NCBI RefSeq assembly: GCF_000151665.1
Contig: NW_013171827.1
Coordinates: 641,066 to 705,065, forward strand
DNA: 64,000 bases
Direction: 5' to 3'
Origin: Blastocystis hominis
Taxonomy: Eukaryota; Sar; Bigyra; Opalinata; Blastocystidae
This document shows, piece after piece, positions 9,062 through 16,465 of the stretch. Every line of letters starts with the position of its first letter. The first letter of the stretch is position 1. Both the position numbers and the translations under genes were made by a program. The notes below the pieces were generated by a model, which did not search any database, was not told the origin of the DNA, and worked only from the letters and a program-made list of their open reading frames with translations.

Positions 9062-9065
9062 TCCC

Positions 9066-10367
9066 TTAAAGTTCTACAATCGTGACTTGGAAGTTCGAGT
9101 ATAAGTGCGAGATAGTTGTATCACCACCGCGTGTCACAACGAGTTGTAATCCACCATCTTTTAACGGTGAAAATATAGATGTGCCAGAGACGTTCATTGT
9201 TGGGGTCGGGTTGTCAAGTGTTGTCTTCAGCAACGTTGCTTGAGACGTAGTGATTACCAAGGTCGGCGTGTCTGTAAAGCCTACGAGTGCCTGCTCGTAG
9301 TTACCACACTTGAGACTCAAATTAATCGTGACCAGATACTTGCTGTTCGAAGATAACGTGAGATCTTCCGTCAAGTTCGAATTGTCTGATCCGAGTATCT
9401 CGGATACGACGGTGTGACCACTACCAGACCAAGAGTACGTGAACGTCTTGGAGAACTTGGTAGGCTGTGGCTCGAAGGATATTCCACTGCTAGTCACGTT
9501 CAGCAAGTACGATCCTGAGTTGGACGGGATGGTCAATTTGCTCACACCCGTTCCATAATTGATCACGATACATTGTTCTTCATTCGTACATCCAAGAATA
9601 TCTTTATAGATTACATTGGAGTCAAGGATGCTCGTTGTGGGTACTTCAGTATTTGTCTCGTTCTTGAAGACGAAGTAGCCAGAAGAGTTATTCATCGCAG
9701 GCACGTTCACACCGAATGCACTATTGCCCTTGTAAGCAATGAGACACAGGTTCGTCGACTGCACGCCGAGGCAATCGTGGAATAGAGTTGAGGCGTTCAT
9801 TGTCTCGAATGTGTACTGAATTCCGAAAGCCCCAGCCTCTACTCCTTTCAGGATGTACGTCCCGGACTGATCTGGCAGGAACAGATCTGTACGAGTGCTC
9901 GTTGTCGAGTTCCAGTTGGCAATCGCGTACTTGTTCGATGTGGTACCGAGACCGATAGCTGCGTTGATCGTAGTCGCGCTGAATAACAAGAACGAAGGAT
10001 TGCCATCTTCGTCCATGTTCAGCACGTACTTACCGCTACTAGGCAGATCGAGCTCTCCGAATGTGCTATTGTTGATAAAGTACGGAATCGTGCCTTTGGA
10101 ATCAATGGTAATCGCCTGGTTGTCACTGCCTTTGAAGTACGAATTGTCGAGCGTGGTGAACTCTTCAGGCTGCTCAGGTACTACGGCACCCGAATCAACC
10201 CAGGTGAAGTCGTTGTTGTAATTGCTGAGCACGAAGGTGCCATTCCCACTTGGTAGTGGGAAGGTCTTGAATGCTCCATTATGGTAGTACTGGAGACCAG
10301 TCGTCATCTCCTTGCGTTTGAATACTCCGTTCTGGAGATATACAAGTTTCTCTGCTGTGCTTGACAT
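9066..10367 (-). CDS. fibre-like virion protein with shaft repeats and beta-rich head
   Basis: A 433-residue protein, beta-rich and Ser/Thr/Gly rich. Five imperfect repeats of the form (L/I/V)P-x-(S/N)SG-x-(Y/F)-(V/I/L)L(N/K), followed by residues up to a buried aromatic, recur at about residues 37, 105, 163, 223 and 280, every 57-68 residues. The final 130 residues (from FSKTFTYSW) resemble a compact beta-sandwich head. This is the architecture expected of a trimeric host-recognition fibre (shaft plus head), next to the capsid gene and divergent from it. The start is read from TATATAATAAATG. It is a fibre by organisation only; no named family is recognised. Confidence 0.7.
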   Translation of the reverse strand: MSSTAEKLVYLQNGVFKRKEMTTGLQYYHNGAFKTFPLPSGNGTFVLSNYNNDFTWVDSGAVVPEQPEEFTTLDNSYFKGSDNQAITIDSKGTIPYFINNSTFGELDLPSSGKYVLNMDEDGNPSFLLFSATTINAAIGLGTTSNKYAIANWNSTTSTRTDLFLPDQSGTYILKGVEAGAFGIQYTFETMNASTLFHDCLGVQSTNLCLIAYKGNSAFGVNVPAMNNSSGYFVFKNETNTEVPTTSILDSNVIYKDILGCTNEEQCIVINYGTGVSKLTIPSNSGSYLLNVTSSGISFEPQPTKFSKTFTYSWSGSGHTVVSEILGSDNSNLTEDLTLSSNSKYLVTINLSLKCGNYEQALVGFTDTPTLVITTSQATLLKTTLDNPTPTMNVSGTSIFSPLKDGGLQLVVTRGGDTTISHLYSNFQVTIVEL

Positions 10368-10406
10368 TTATTATATAGCGAGAACGATTTTTCTCCCCTA
10401 TAGTAA

Positions 10407-11696
10407 ATGGCAACTACAATTCCTCCTGTGCATAACTACGAATCGCAGATTGTGTTCAGCAATCAGTCCAATAACATCAAGTCGACCGATGTGATCAATT
10501 GGACGATCGCACCATCCGGTGATGACGTGTACTTCAATCTCTACAAGTCTCGAATGACGTTCAAGCTCAAGATCACCGGGTTGGCAAATAACGCAACAGG
10601 TTCACCCAAGGTATTCTATGTTCCGGTGAAGAAGAACATGTCGGGCATTGTGAACAACACGAAGGTCACGTACACCTATTGGAATGGTGAGAACCTGGCG
10701 TCCTTGCCTCTGAGTGCTGACAATGAAAACATCGGTCAGATCCGGTCACTCTTGAATGCGCTCACGGACAACAAGCACAACAATGTGGTGAATGAAGGAT
10801 TGAAGGAACTGTCCTACATCTACTACGATGCATTGGACTACGATACTGACGATGAAACCGAGAGAGCTGCGGCCATCCTGGGTCGACCTTATGGTGGGAA
10901 GTTGTTCTACAACATGCTCAAGTTCGTACAGCCGAACAATTCGACCACGGCGTACACGACGATCAATGTGAACTTTGCAGACATCTTCGAAGGTTGTTCT
11001 CAGGAACGATTCATCAATCTCACGCAGATGGATGCTCAGATCTATCCCACGAACGACGATGCATACTTCTACATCGATGCTGGCAAAATCAATACCGCTA
11101 CAAGTCCGGACGCTGTTCCATCAGCCACGGCTTTCACCGGTGTATACTTCGATACATGCACGCTTTGGTATCACAGTTACAAGACGAGTGATGATTCGAC
11201 CTTCGATCCTGAAGACACTCAGTTGGTGAAGAACCAGATCATGACCAAGACGTTCCGTATTCCAAGTGGACAGGGATTCATCGATGATCGTGTGTTGGTT
11301 AACTTCCCCGTCAAGATGATGTTCATGATGTTCACGGACGACGATGGTGATTTCTCGGAACTCCTTGATGTGCGATTCAAACGTATCTCCTTGAACATCG
11401 CTGGTGAACAGAAGCGTATCATCAATGTAGACAACACGAACACACCCGACGGCATTGATCACACTTTCTTCGAATGGATGGACTATCTTTGCAATAGTCG
11501 TTCCGACGAGTACGACACGCTGTTGACGTACAAGACGTGGTTGAATCAGTTCCGCATCTTCGCCTTCCCGTTGGCCGAGTGGTTCCCGATGCGAGCATCG
11601 AATCAGATCCAGTTCGAAATCGAGTTGGAAGAGGATGTTGCAGCGACGATCCAGATGCACCTCATCATGATCCGTGCCAACACTGTGGGAGCGTAG
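10407..11696 (+). CDS. major capsid protein candidate (double jelly-roll)
   Basis: A 429-residue protein, beta-strand rich, with no membrane span. The C-terminal pattern around residues 385-425 (FPLAEWFPMRASNQIQFEIELEE region, then MHLIMIRAN) is of the kind seen at the end of double-jelly-roll capsid proteins. Length, lack of other domains, and position between the fibre gene and the ATPase match the hexon-like MCP slot of Polintons. It is read from a TATAGTAAATG start. It would assemble pseudo-hexagonal capsomers of an icosahedral particle. The call rests on pattern and synteny; a structure prediction would settle it. Confidence 0.72.
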   Translation: MATTIPPVHNYESQIVFSNQSNNIKSTDVINWTIAPSGDDVYFNLYKSRMTFKLKITGLANNATGSPKVFYVPVKKNMSGIVNNTKVTYTYWNGENLASLPLSADNENIGQIRSLLNALTDNKHNNVVNEGLKELSYIYYDALDYDTDDETERAAAILGRPYGGKLFYNMLKFVQPNNSTTAYTTINVNFADIFEGCSQERFINLTQMDAQIYPTNDDAYFYIDAGKINTATSPDAVPSATAFTGVYFDTCTLWYHSYKTSDDSTFDPEDTQLVKNQIMTKTFRIPSGQGFIDDRVLVNFPVKMMFMMFTDDDGDFSELLDVRFKRISLNIAGEQKRIINVDNTNTPDGIDHTFFEWMDYLCNSRSDEYDTLLTYKTWLNQFRIFAFPLAEWFPMRASNQIQFEIELEEDVAATIQMHLIMIRANTVGA

Positions 11697-11727
11697 GGGA
11701 GCCGCAGGTTTGTATGGTAACTAATAT

Positions 11728-11740
11728 CACTTAAAGATTT
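11728..11740 (+). promoter_or_regulatory. CACTTAAAG box
   Basis: CACTTAAAGATTT, 23 nt before the 11763 ATG and followed by AT-rich ATAAATATAAATAG. It is identical over the core to the box before polB. Confidence 0.5.
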
Positions 11741-11762
11741 CAAAACATAAATATAAATAGAT

Positions 11763-12297
11763 ATGAGCAACAAGATTCAGGTTTTCGATCTTTCCAATGC
11801 TTCCGATGTGTCTCTCACTTCGAATGGATTCAAGAAGGGTGATGATACGGCGAAGTATGTTTGCAAGATCACCGATGCTACCATTGTTTTCGTGGGTGAC
11901 AACTCAAAGTTCAACACTGACAAGAAGAAGCAATTCAACACTATCACCATCACACTTCCCAAGGAGCAATCGGAAGAGTTCAAAAGAATTCTTGATGAGA
12001 CGAAGAGAGATAGTCGATCGTACAGTGAATACGAAGGTGAGATCCAGTTCAAAGTGAAATTGAGTCCGAGCACGAAGATCGTGAATAACGACAAGAAACC
12101 GATCAAGATCGATCTACGAAATGTGCGCCTGTGCCGATCTTCGCGAATACAAGGATGCAACGATCGATATCGTAGTAACTGGTACGAGCAATGAATTTGA
12201 GGGCAAAAATGGTGATATGTTTTCGTACATATCACTCACGGCAACTCAAATCAAGATCAAGAGTATGAATAGTGTCTTCGATTGCGATTTCTTGTAA
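11763..12297 (+). pseudogene. small beta-rich protein gene with one frameshift (about 178 codons)
   Basis: The opening frame (about 120 residues, beginning MSNKIQVFDLSNASDVS) is beta-rich and lysine-rich. Near 12120-12130 sensible coding moves to another frame and continues to a TAA at 12295-12297, reading residues such as ATIDIVVTGTSNEFEG and FSYISLTATQIKIKS. In the original frame the last roughly 20 residues are an Arg/Ser/Cys-rich tail, suspicious for out-of-frame reading. Alternating short strands and basic residues would suit an OB-fold DNA-binding protein, but this is speculation. The shared upstream box with polB supports a replication role. Confidence 0.6.
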
Positions 12298-12318
12298 GAG
12301 GTATGTGTGATAGATTCC

Positions 12319-12330
12319 TTTTCACTTTGG
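12319..12330 (+). terminator. putative 3' end motif
   Basis: TTTTCACTTTGG, 22 nt after the TAA at 12297. This also supports that stop, rather than the earlier out-of-frame one, as the true gene end. An inverted CCAAAGTAAA follows at about 12352. Confidence 0.5.
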
Positions 12331-12363
12331 GCATCGCGGATGTCGTGATAACCAAAGTAAATA

Positions 12364-12401
12364 GGGGCAACTGCGTTGCCCCGGGAAGCCGAAGGCTTCC
12401 C
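12364..12401. repeat. two abutting palindromic mini-elements
   Basis: GGGGCAAC TGC GTTGCCCC (12364-12382) and GGGAAGCC GAA GGCTTCCC (12383-12401), immediately upstream of the ATPase start. The second is the same sequence as 8809-8827 and 24015-24033. Confidence 0.88.
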
Positions 12402-12421
12402 ACGAAGTTCCTCCCTAATAA

Positions 12422-13756
12422 ATGGAAGATAGTCCGTACATTCCCAACATAGACACTACACTACTCTCGATCAAGAACCGAATAAGACGATTTAACCATC
12501 GATGTCCGTATAACAACAAACGATTGACGAGAAGAACAGAAAATACGCTCAATCAAGCCGAAGTAATGCAGGATACCATCAAACAACGGATGGAGAATGA
12601 AACCGATGAGGAGAAGAGCAAGCAATATGCCAAAATACTGAAAGAATTAGCCGACTATATCCAGCCAGAGCAAACCATTGACGAGCAGTTGCAAGACCTT
12701 CGACAAAACAAGGAGAGCATGGGCATTATGAAGTTCGATTGGGAACTTGATTGTCAGGACACATTCCTCAATCAATTCACGCTCATCATTGCTCCTTCCA
12801 AGTCGGGTAAGTCGTTCCTCATCAATCAGTTGTGCTACGAGATACCTCACTCGTTCGACAAGATCTGCTTCTTCATGGGAAAGGCCAGCTATGAAAACAA
12901 GTGTCCACAAGTGCTCAAACATGTCGCCAACAAAGCAGGCATCAAGACGCAATGGATCAACACCGATAGCGAAGTGCGTCCTGACTTTACGGATAGCGAG
13001 GACGTCGCGTACAAACAATTGAATGACGATGGATCAAGTGTGGCAATCTACAATGACACCACATACCCCTCGATCTACATCTTCGACGATTTATATACGA
13101 AGCCGAACGATCACTGGGTAGTGATCTTCATGGACACCATGGCTTGCATGAGTCGACATCGGAAGACCAGTTGTTTCATTGCATTCCAAGGATTCACCAA
13201 GTTGAGCAACAAGATCCTGGACAACGCCACTCGAATCTTCTTGTACTACGATATCCTTGGACGAGTGGATCTGTGGCGCAAAATGAAGATACCACCACCG
13301 TCCAATTTGAGCGAGGTACTTCGTGATATCCAGATGGGCATGCACACACGATGGTACTACCTGGATGACGATTCGCTGGTCGAGTACGTCCCATACGAAC
13401 TGAGTAGCAAACAACAAGCAATCAACAAGATGCGATCGAAGTTACCGAAGGCATTGAGTGATGAACGAAAACGCAAAGAAGTGGAAGAGAAACAACGACA
13501 AGTGCAGCAACTCGAAGAGGAACTTGGACGCACTTCCGACAATAAGAAGACCAAAGTGAATAAGGGACGCACGTACAATCTCTTGGACATCAAAGAAGCC
13601 GTTGAAATCAAACCACAGGACTACAGCAAAGCCATCAACACGAAGGAATTCCAGTTCGTACAGAAACCGAGAGATGGAACACAGAACTACACGAGCGACA
13701 CTTCTACCAAGCAGAAGAAAGGTAAGGGACTGCGTTCCAAGTACGACTTGACATAA
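12422..13756 (+). CDS. genome-packaging ATPase (FtsK-HerA / A32-like)
   Basis: A 444-residue P-loop ATPase expected to pump the element's DNA into capsids. Walker A is APSKSGKS at about residues 121-128, and Walker B is YIFDDLY at about 220. The Polinton core domain is roughly residues 95-330. It has a basic N-terminal extension with a coiled-coil-like segment (about 40-105) and a charged, Gln/Glu/Lys-rich coiled C-terminal tail, which makes it longer than a minimal A32-type ATPase. It is read from CCCTAATAAATG just after paired palindromes. It converges on the KilA-N gene, with 3' end motifs of both genes in the 45-bp spacer. Confidence 0.88.
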   Translation: MEDSPYIPNIDTTLLSIKNRIRRFNHRCPYNNKRLTRRTENTLNQAEVMQDTIKQRMENETDEEKSKQYAKILKELADYIQPEQTIDEQLQDLRQNKESMGIMKFDWELDCQDTFLNQFTLIIAPSKSGKSFLINQLCYEIPHSFDKICFFMGKASYENKCPQVLKHVANKAGIKTQWINTDSEVRPDFTDSEDVAYKQLNDDGSSVAIYNDTTYPSIYIFDDLYTKPNDHWVVIFMDTMACMSRHRKTSCFIAFQGFTKLSNKILDNATRIFLYYDILGRVDLWRKMKIPPPSNLSEVLRDIQMGMHTRWYYLDDDSLVEYVPYELSSKQQAINKMRSKLPKALSDERKRKEVEEKQRQVQQLEEELGRTSDNKKTKVNKGRTYNLLDIKEAVEIKPQDYSKAINTKEFQFVQKPRDGTQNYTSDTSTKQKKGKGLRSKYDLT

Positions 13757-13765
13757 CCGTGATGG

Positions 13766-13800
13766 CCAAAGTGAAAAAGGATCGACCATGTTTACTTTGG
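13766..13800. terminator. paired convergent 3' end motifs
   Basis: CCAAAGTGAAAA (13766-13777) is minus-strand TTTTCACTTTGG and follows the KilA-N stop by 25 nt. TTTACTTTGG (13791-13800) follows the ATPase stop by 34 nt. As at 9009-9061, each motif lies beyond its own gene and next to the opposing one. Confidence 0.55.
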
Positions 13801-13801
13801 G

Positions 13802-14785
13802 CTAACCATCCAAGTCACTTCGCCAACCAAGGCCAACACGAGCCTGCTTTGCTTCTTTCTCTATTTCTGGAATAATGTCAAATCTCTCTTTTTCCCATAC
13901 ATCCATTGGAATCGTATAATGAGTCTTACGTACCTTTTTCCCACCATACTTCTTACACAAGTCTAAAAGGATTTTATCGATCTCGTCTTTGAACGTGAAA
14001 CCATTCGGTATGTCTTTCACTCTATACACACATACACGTCCCTCTCTATCCATTTTGGAACATGTACTCTTCCATTTATCTGATTTAACATGTTGTGAAT
14101 AGATGTGCACATTATCATCATTTTCAACGATAATGTACGTTATGAAAAAGTACCATTGTTGACCTACTTTATTTGGCACACGGCGATCCTTCAATTCCTT
14201 GTTTTCCTGCTTCAGCTCTTCGTTCACCTTTCGAAGGTAGTCATTGTCCTCCTCTCGAAGACGAGTGAGGAATCTATACACATCGCAGGCAAATGCAGGA
14301 TCTGCCCACATGAGGCATGCGTGAAGCAACTCTTCGCAGATGATGTAACCCTGATTAGCACCACCAAAATCAGAGAATGAAATATACTGAATCACGTCGC
14401 AAATATCAAACTTGCCATTTTGACCCTCGTTTGACAGGTGGCCCGAATTCGGGCCACCTGTAGATTGCCCCTCTTGACCCTCGTTTGACAGTAGGCCCGA
14501 ATTCGGGCCTACCGTAGATTGCCCCTCTTGACCCTCGTTTGACAGGGGGTGGGAATTCCCACGAGCTGTAGATTGACCGTTTTTGGCACTATTTTCACCT
14601 GCTTTTGCCATGTGTTCGATCAGTTCTTGGGTTTGCTTATTCTCAAGATATTTCTTGAATCGCTTGTTTGTTCCGTGCTTCTCGTTGTATTGTCTCAACA
14701 AATCAGAGACAAGGTACATTCGAATACCATTATCAAGGCACATACGAATCTTGTAGTCGTAGAAGTCAATCTCTTCGAATTTCAT
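13802..14785 (-). CDS. KilA-N domain protein with palindrome-derived repeats
   Basis: A 327-residue protein. The N-terminal KilA-N-like DNA-binding domain appears split by an insert: residues about 1-58 (YLVSDLLRQYNEKHG region) and about 128-180 (QGYIICEELLHACLMW region). Between them are three 18-residue repeats (NEGQEGQST.GPNSG) encoded by a 54-bp tandem repeat with a palindrome in each unit. A coiled coil (about 180-200) and a C-terminal domain of unknown type follow. KilA-N proteins are common regulators in DNA viruses. The insert lies inside the domain, so it should be a surface loop. Confidence 0.75.
   Translation of the reverse strand: MKFEEIDFYDYKIRMCLDNGIRMYLVSDLLRQYNEKHGTNKRFKKYLENKQTQELIEHMAKAGENSAKNGQSTARGNSHPLSNEGQEGQSTVGPNSGLLSNEGQEGQSTGGPNSGHLSNEGQNGKFDICDVIQYISFSDFGGANQGYIICEELLHACLMWADPAFACDVYRFLTRLREEDNDYLRKVNEELKQENKELKDRRVPNKVGQQWYFFITYIIVENDDNVHIYSQHVKSDKWKSTCSKMDREGRVCVYRVKDIPNGFTFKDEIDKILLDLCKKYGGKKVRKTHYTIPMDVWEKERFDIIPEIEKEAKQARVGLGWRSDLDG
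14433..14594. repeat. 54-bp tandem repeat with nested perfect palindromes
   Basis: Units start with GACAG at 14433, 14487 and 14541 and share a constant arm (TAGATTGCCCCTCTTGACCC). The variable half is a perfect palindrome centred on GAATTC: 26 bp at 14435-14460 with stem CAGGTGGCCC, 22 bp at 14491-14512 with stem GTAGGCCC, and 14 bp at 14549-14562 with stem GTGGG. Stems differ between units but remain self-complementary. Confidence 0.9.
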
Positions 14786-14835
14786 TTCTATTTGTATTTA
14801 TGTATTGAACTCTTTTAAGTACAATAGTTACAATA

Positions 14836-14873
14836 GGGGACACAACGTGCCCCCGGGGAAGCGAAGCTTCCCC
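14836..14873. repeat. palindromic pair downstream of the protease gene
   Basis: GGGGACAC AAC GTGCCCCC (imperfect, 14836-14854) and GGGGAAGC GAA GCTTCCCC (14855-14873) abut each other and touch the protease stop. Confidence 0.8.
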
Positions 14874-15350
14874 TTACACCCTCTGGATAGCTGGGTCAAC
14901 AGCGTCGTGCGTGTACAAGTGAAGGAGTGCCAGGTAGCCACAGTTGTTGGCAAAGATCGACTGGTATTTCACTTTGTTCACACGGAACACACGGTTCGTA
15001 CCTGTCAACGGGAAGTCATTCATCTCGCCAAAGCTGTCCTGGTAGTTCAGTGTTCCGTCGTCTTCACGGAAGCAAGAAACAAAGTGACCGAGCTTACCAC
15101 CGTCTTCAAAGGGTATCCAGATGATGCAATTCGCTGGTTCTTTGTACTCTTTGGCCAGTCTCTTGTACTTGTCCAATTCCATCACATCGAAGTCGGGTAT
15201 CTCGAGTTGCTTGGCCAGTTTTCGAACTTCATCGAAAGTCATTGGTTCAGCATCCACATTCATGTATCCATGCTTGTAGAGTTTACTTAGTACGGAGGAA
15301 GCTCTGCTTTGGGGCGACAAAGTCGCCCCGGCGGAACTTCGTTCCGCCAT
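14874..15350 (-). CDS. adenain-like cysteine protease
   Basis: A 158-residue protease of the adenovirus/Ulp1 type, which in Polintons matures virion proteins. Visible catalytic features: His in KLGHFVSCF (about residue 94), an acidic or Asn/Gln residue around YQDSFGE (about 108) and Cys in NNCGYLALLHL (about 143). The order and spacing fit adenain, although a Gln immediately before the CG motif is not obvious. The first 20 codons read through two palindromes (15311-15348), so residues such as MAERSSAGATLSPQSR are probably palindrome-derived and the ancestral start may be at or near the SKLYKHGYMN region. It sits next to its probable substrate gene (15380). Confidence 0.85.
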   Translation of the reverse strand: MAERSSAGATLSPQSRASSVLSKLYKHGYMNVDAEPMTFDEVRKLAKQLEIPDFDVMELDKYKRLAKEYKEPANCIIWIPFEDGGKLGHFVSCFREDDGTLNYQDSFGEMNDFPLTGTNRVFRVNKVKYQSIFANNCGYLALLHLYTHDAVDPAIQRV

Positions 15351-15379
15351 GCTTCCTCCCGGGGCAGCGACGCTGCCCC
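15311..15379. repeat. three palindromic mini-elements at the protease start
   Basis: GGGGCGAC AAA GTCGCCCC (15311-15329), GGCGGAAC TTC GTTCCGCC (15330-15348) and GGGGCAGC GAC GCTGCCCC (15361-15379). The first has the same sequence as 8790-8808. The third touches the stop of the 332-residue gene. Confidence 0.9.
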
Positions 15380-16378
15380 TCAGTACACTCTCCTTCGAAT
15401 CACTGACTCGTGCATCTTGTTCTCGTTCTGTGGAAGGGCTGTGAGGATGCGATTCTTTTTTTTCGTCTGGACTTCAATTGCTTGTGTCTCGTTGTCCAGG
15501 TCAGAAATATCGTAACCAGTGCCGGCTTTGCTTTCCTTGCCCTGAATCTGGTTTGCCACATCGCTAACCGTACCCTTCGCCATGTCACCTATCACATTCG
15601 CGAGCTGCTTCACGGTGTCCGATCCTGTCTTCTGGGATACATAGTTCACACCCTTGTTGATCGCGTTGTTCGCGGCATTCGTGCCAGCATTGACCAGGAT
15701 ATCGGTGATGGGTTTTAACTTGTCGGCATTGTTGTCGTACCAACCTTTGATCTTGTTCCAGGCATTCTTGAAGAACGTGCCAACACGACTTGAACCGGCG
15801 TACAAGGCTCCACCTCGGACTTCGATGTTTTTACTTTGTCGTTCGATGGCTTTCATGGTCTTCAACACGTCGTCGTAATCGCTAGGGTTGATTCCATTGA
15901 GGAACACAGCAGAAGCTCCTCCGAATTTGAGTGCACCTCCCTCCTTACCACTAATCAAACTTTTGAGACTCGAGATGATCTGTGGAGCCATCTGAATGAG
16001 CGCTGGGATGATCGTGGCAGCGATGGTACCAAGTGCCCCACCTTTCTTGAGTCCGGTCAGCTCGTTCATCAATTGCGCTTCATTGAATGCCAGTGCTCCA
16101 GCGGATTTAGAGTCTGTCTGACATGCACCACCTTCCTTGAAAGCAATGGCTCCACCGGTGTCCTTGGTCGCCCCATTGAAAGCAATAGCACCAGCACTTT
16201 TCGTCTTACTAGCTCGTTTTGGTGTTCGCTTTCGTGATCGCTTTGATTGCACTGGTGCTTCGAGTTCCTTGTGTAGATTCAATGTCTTGCGTCGATCCAC
16301 AATCGTTCCACTATCCTGTTCTCGGAAATCGGGTTCGCCATAAAAGGCAGATATATCAACAGTGAATGGAATTGCCAT
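15380..16378 (-). CDS. pVI/pX-like membrane-active minor virion protein candidate
   Basis: A 332-residue basic protein. It has an Arg/Lys-rich patch (KRSRKRTPKRASKTK, about residues 44-58) and then repeated short Gly-Gly-Ala or Ser-Ala-Gly-Ala motifs (SAGAIAF, GGAIAF, SAGALAF, GGALGT, GGALKF, RGGALYAGS) between about 60 and 195 that look like protease-processing sites. A hydrophobic helix (about 115-145) and an amphipathic segment with FFKNAWNKIKGWYDNNADKL (about 200-219) follow. Adenovirus pVI and pX are similarly basic, amphipathic and processed by adenain. The neighbouring protease supports the idea. The function is inferred. Confidence 0.6.
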   Translation of the reverse strand: MAIPFTVDISAFYGEPDFREQDSGTIVDRRKTLNLHKELEAPVQSKRSRKRTPKRASKTKSAGAIAFNGATKDTGGAIAFKEGGACQTDSKSAGALAFNEAQLMNELTGLKKGGALGTIAATIIPALIQMAPQIISSLKSLISGKEGGALKFGGASAVFLNGINPSDYDDVLKTMKAIERQSKNIEVRGGALYAGSSRVGTFFKNAWNKIKGWYDNNADKLKPITDILVNAGTNAANNAINKGVNYVSQKTGSDTVKQLANVIGDMAKGTVSDVANQIQGKESKAGTGYDISDLDNETQAIEVQTKKKNRILTALPQNENKMHESVIRRRVY

Positions 16379-16387
16379 TTATGTATG

Positions 16388-16427
16388 GGGGAAATCGTAG
16401 ATTTCCCCGGAGCAGCTTCGCTGCCCC
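16388..16427. repeat. two abutting palindromic mini-elements
   Basis: GGGGAAATC GTA GATTTCCCC (16388-16408) and GGAGCAGC TTC GCTGCCCC (16409-16427, one mismatch), between the 332- and 778-residue genes. Confidence 0.85.
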
Positions 16428-16434
16428 ATGCCTA

Positions 16435-16444
16435 CAAAGTGAAA
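16435..16444 (-). terminator. putative 3' end motif of the 778-residue gene
   Basis: Minus-strand TTTTCACTTTGT, 22 nt past the stop at 16466. Confidence 0.45.
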
Positions 16445-16465
16445 AGAAGATCAAAGATATATTCA

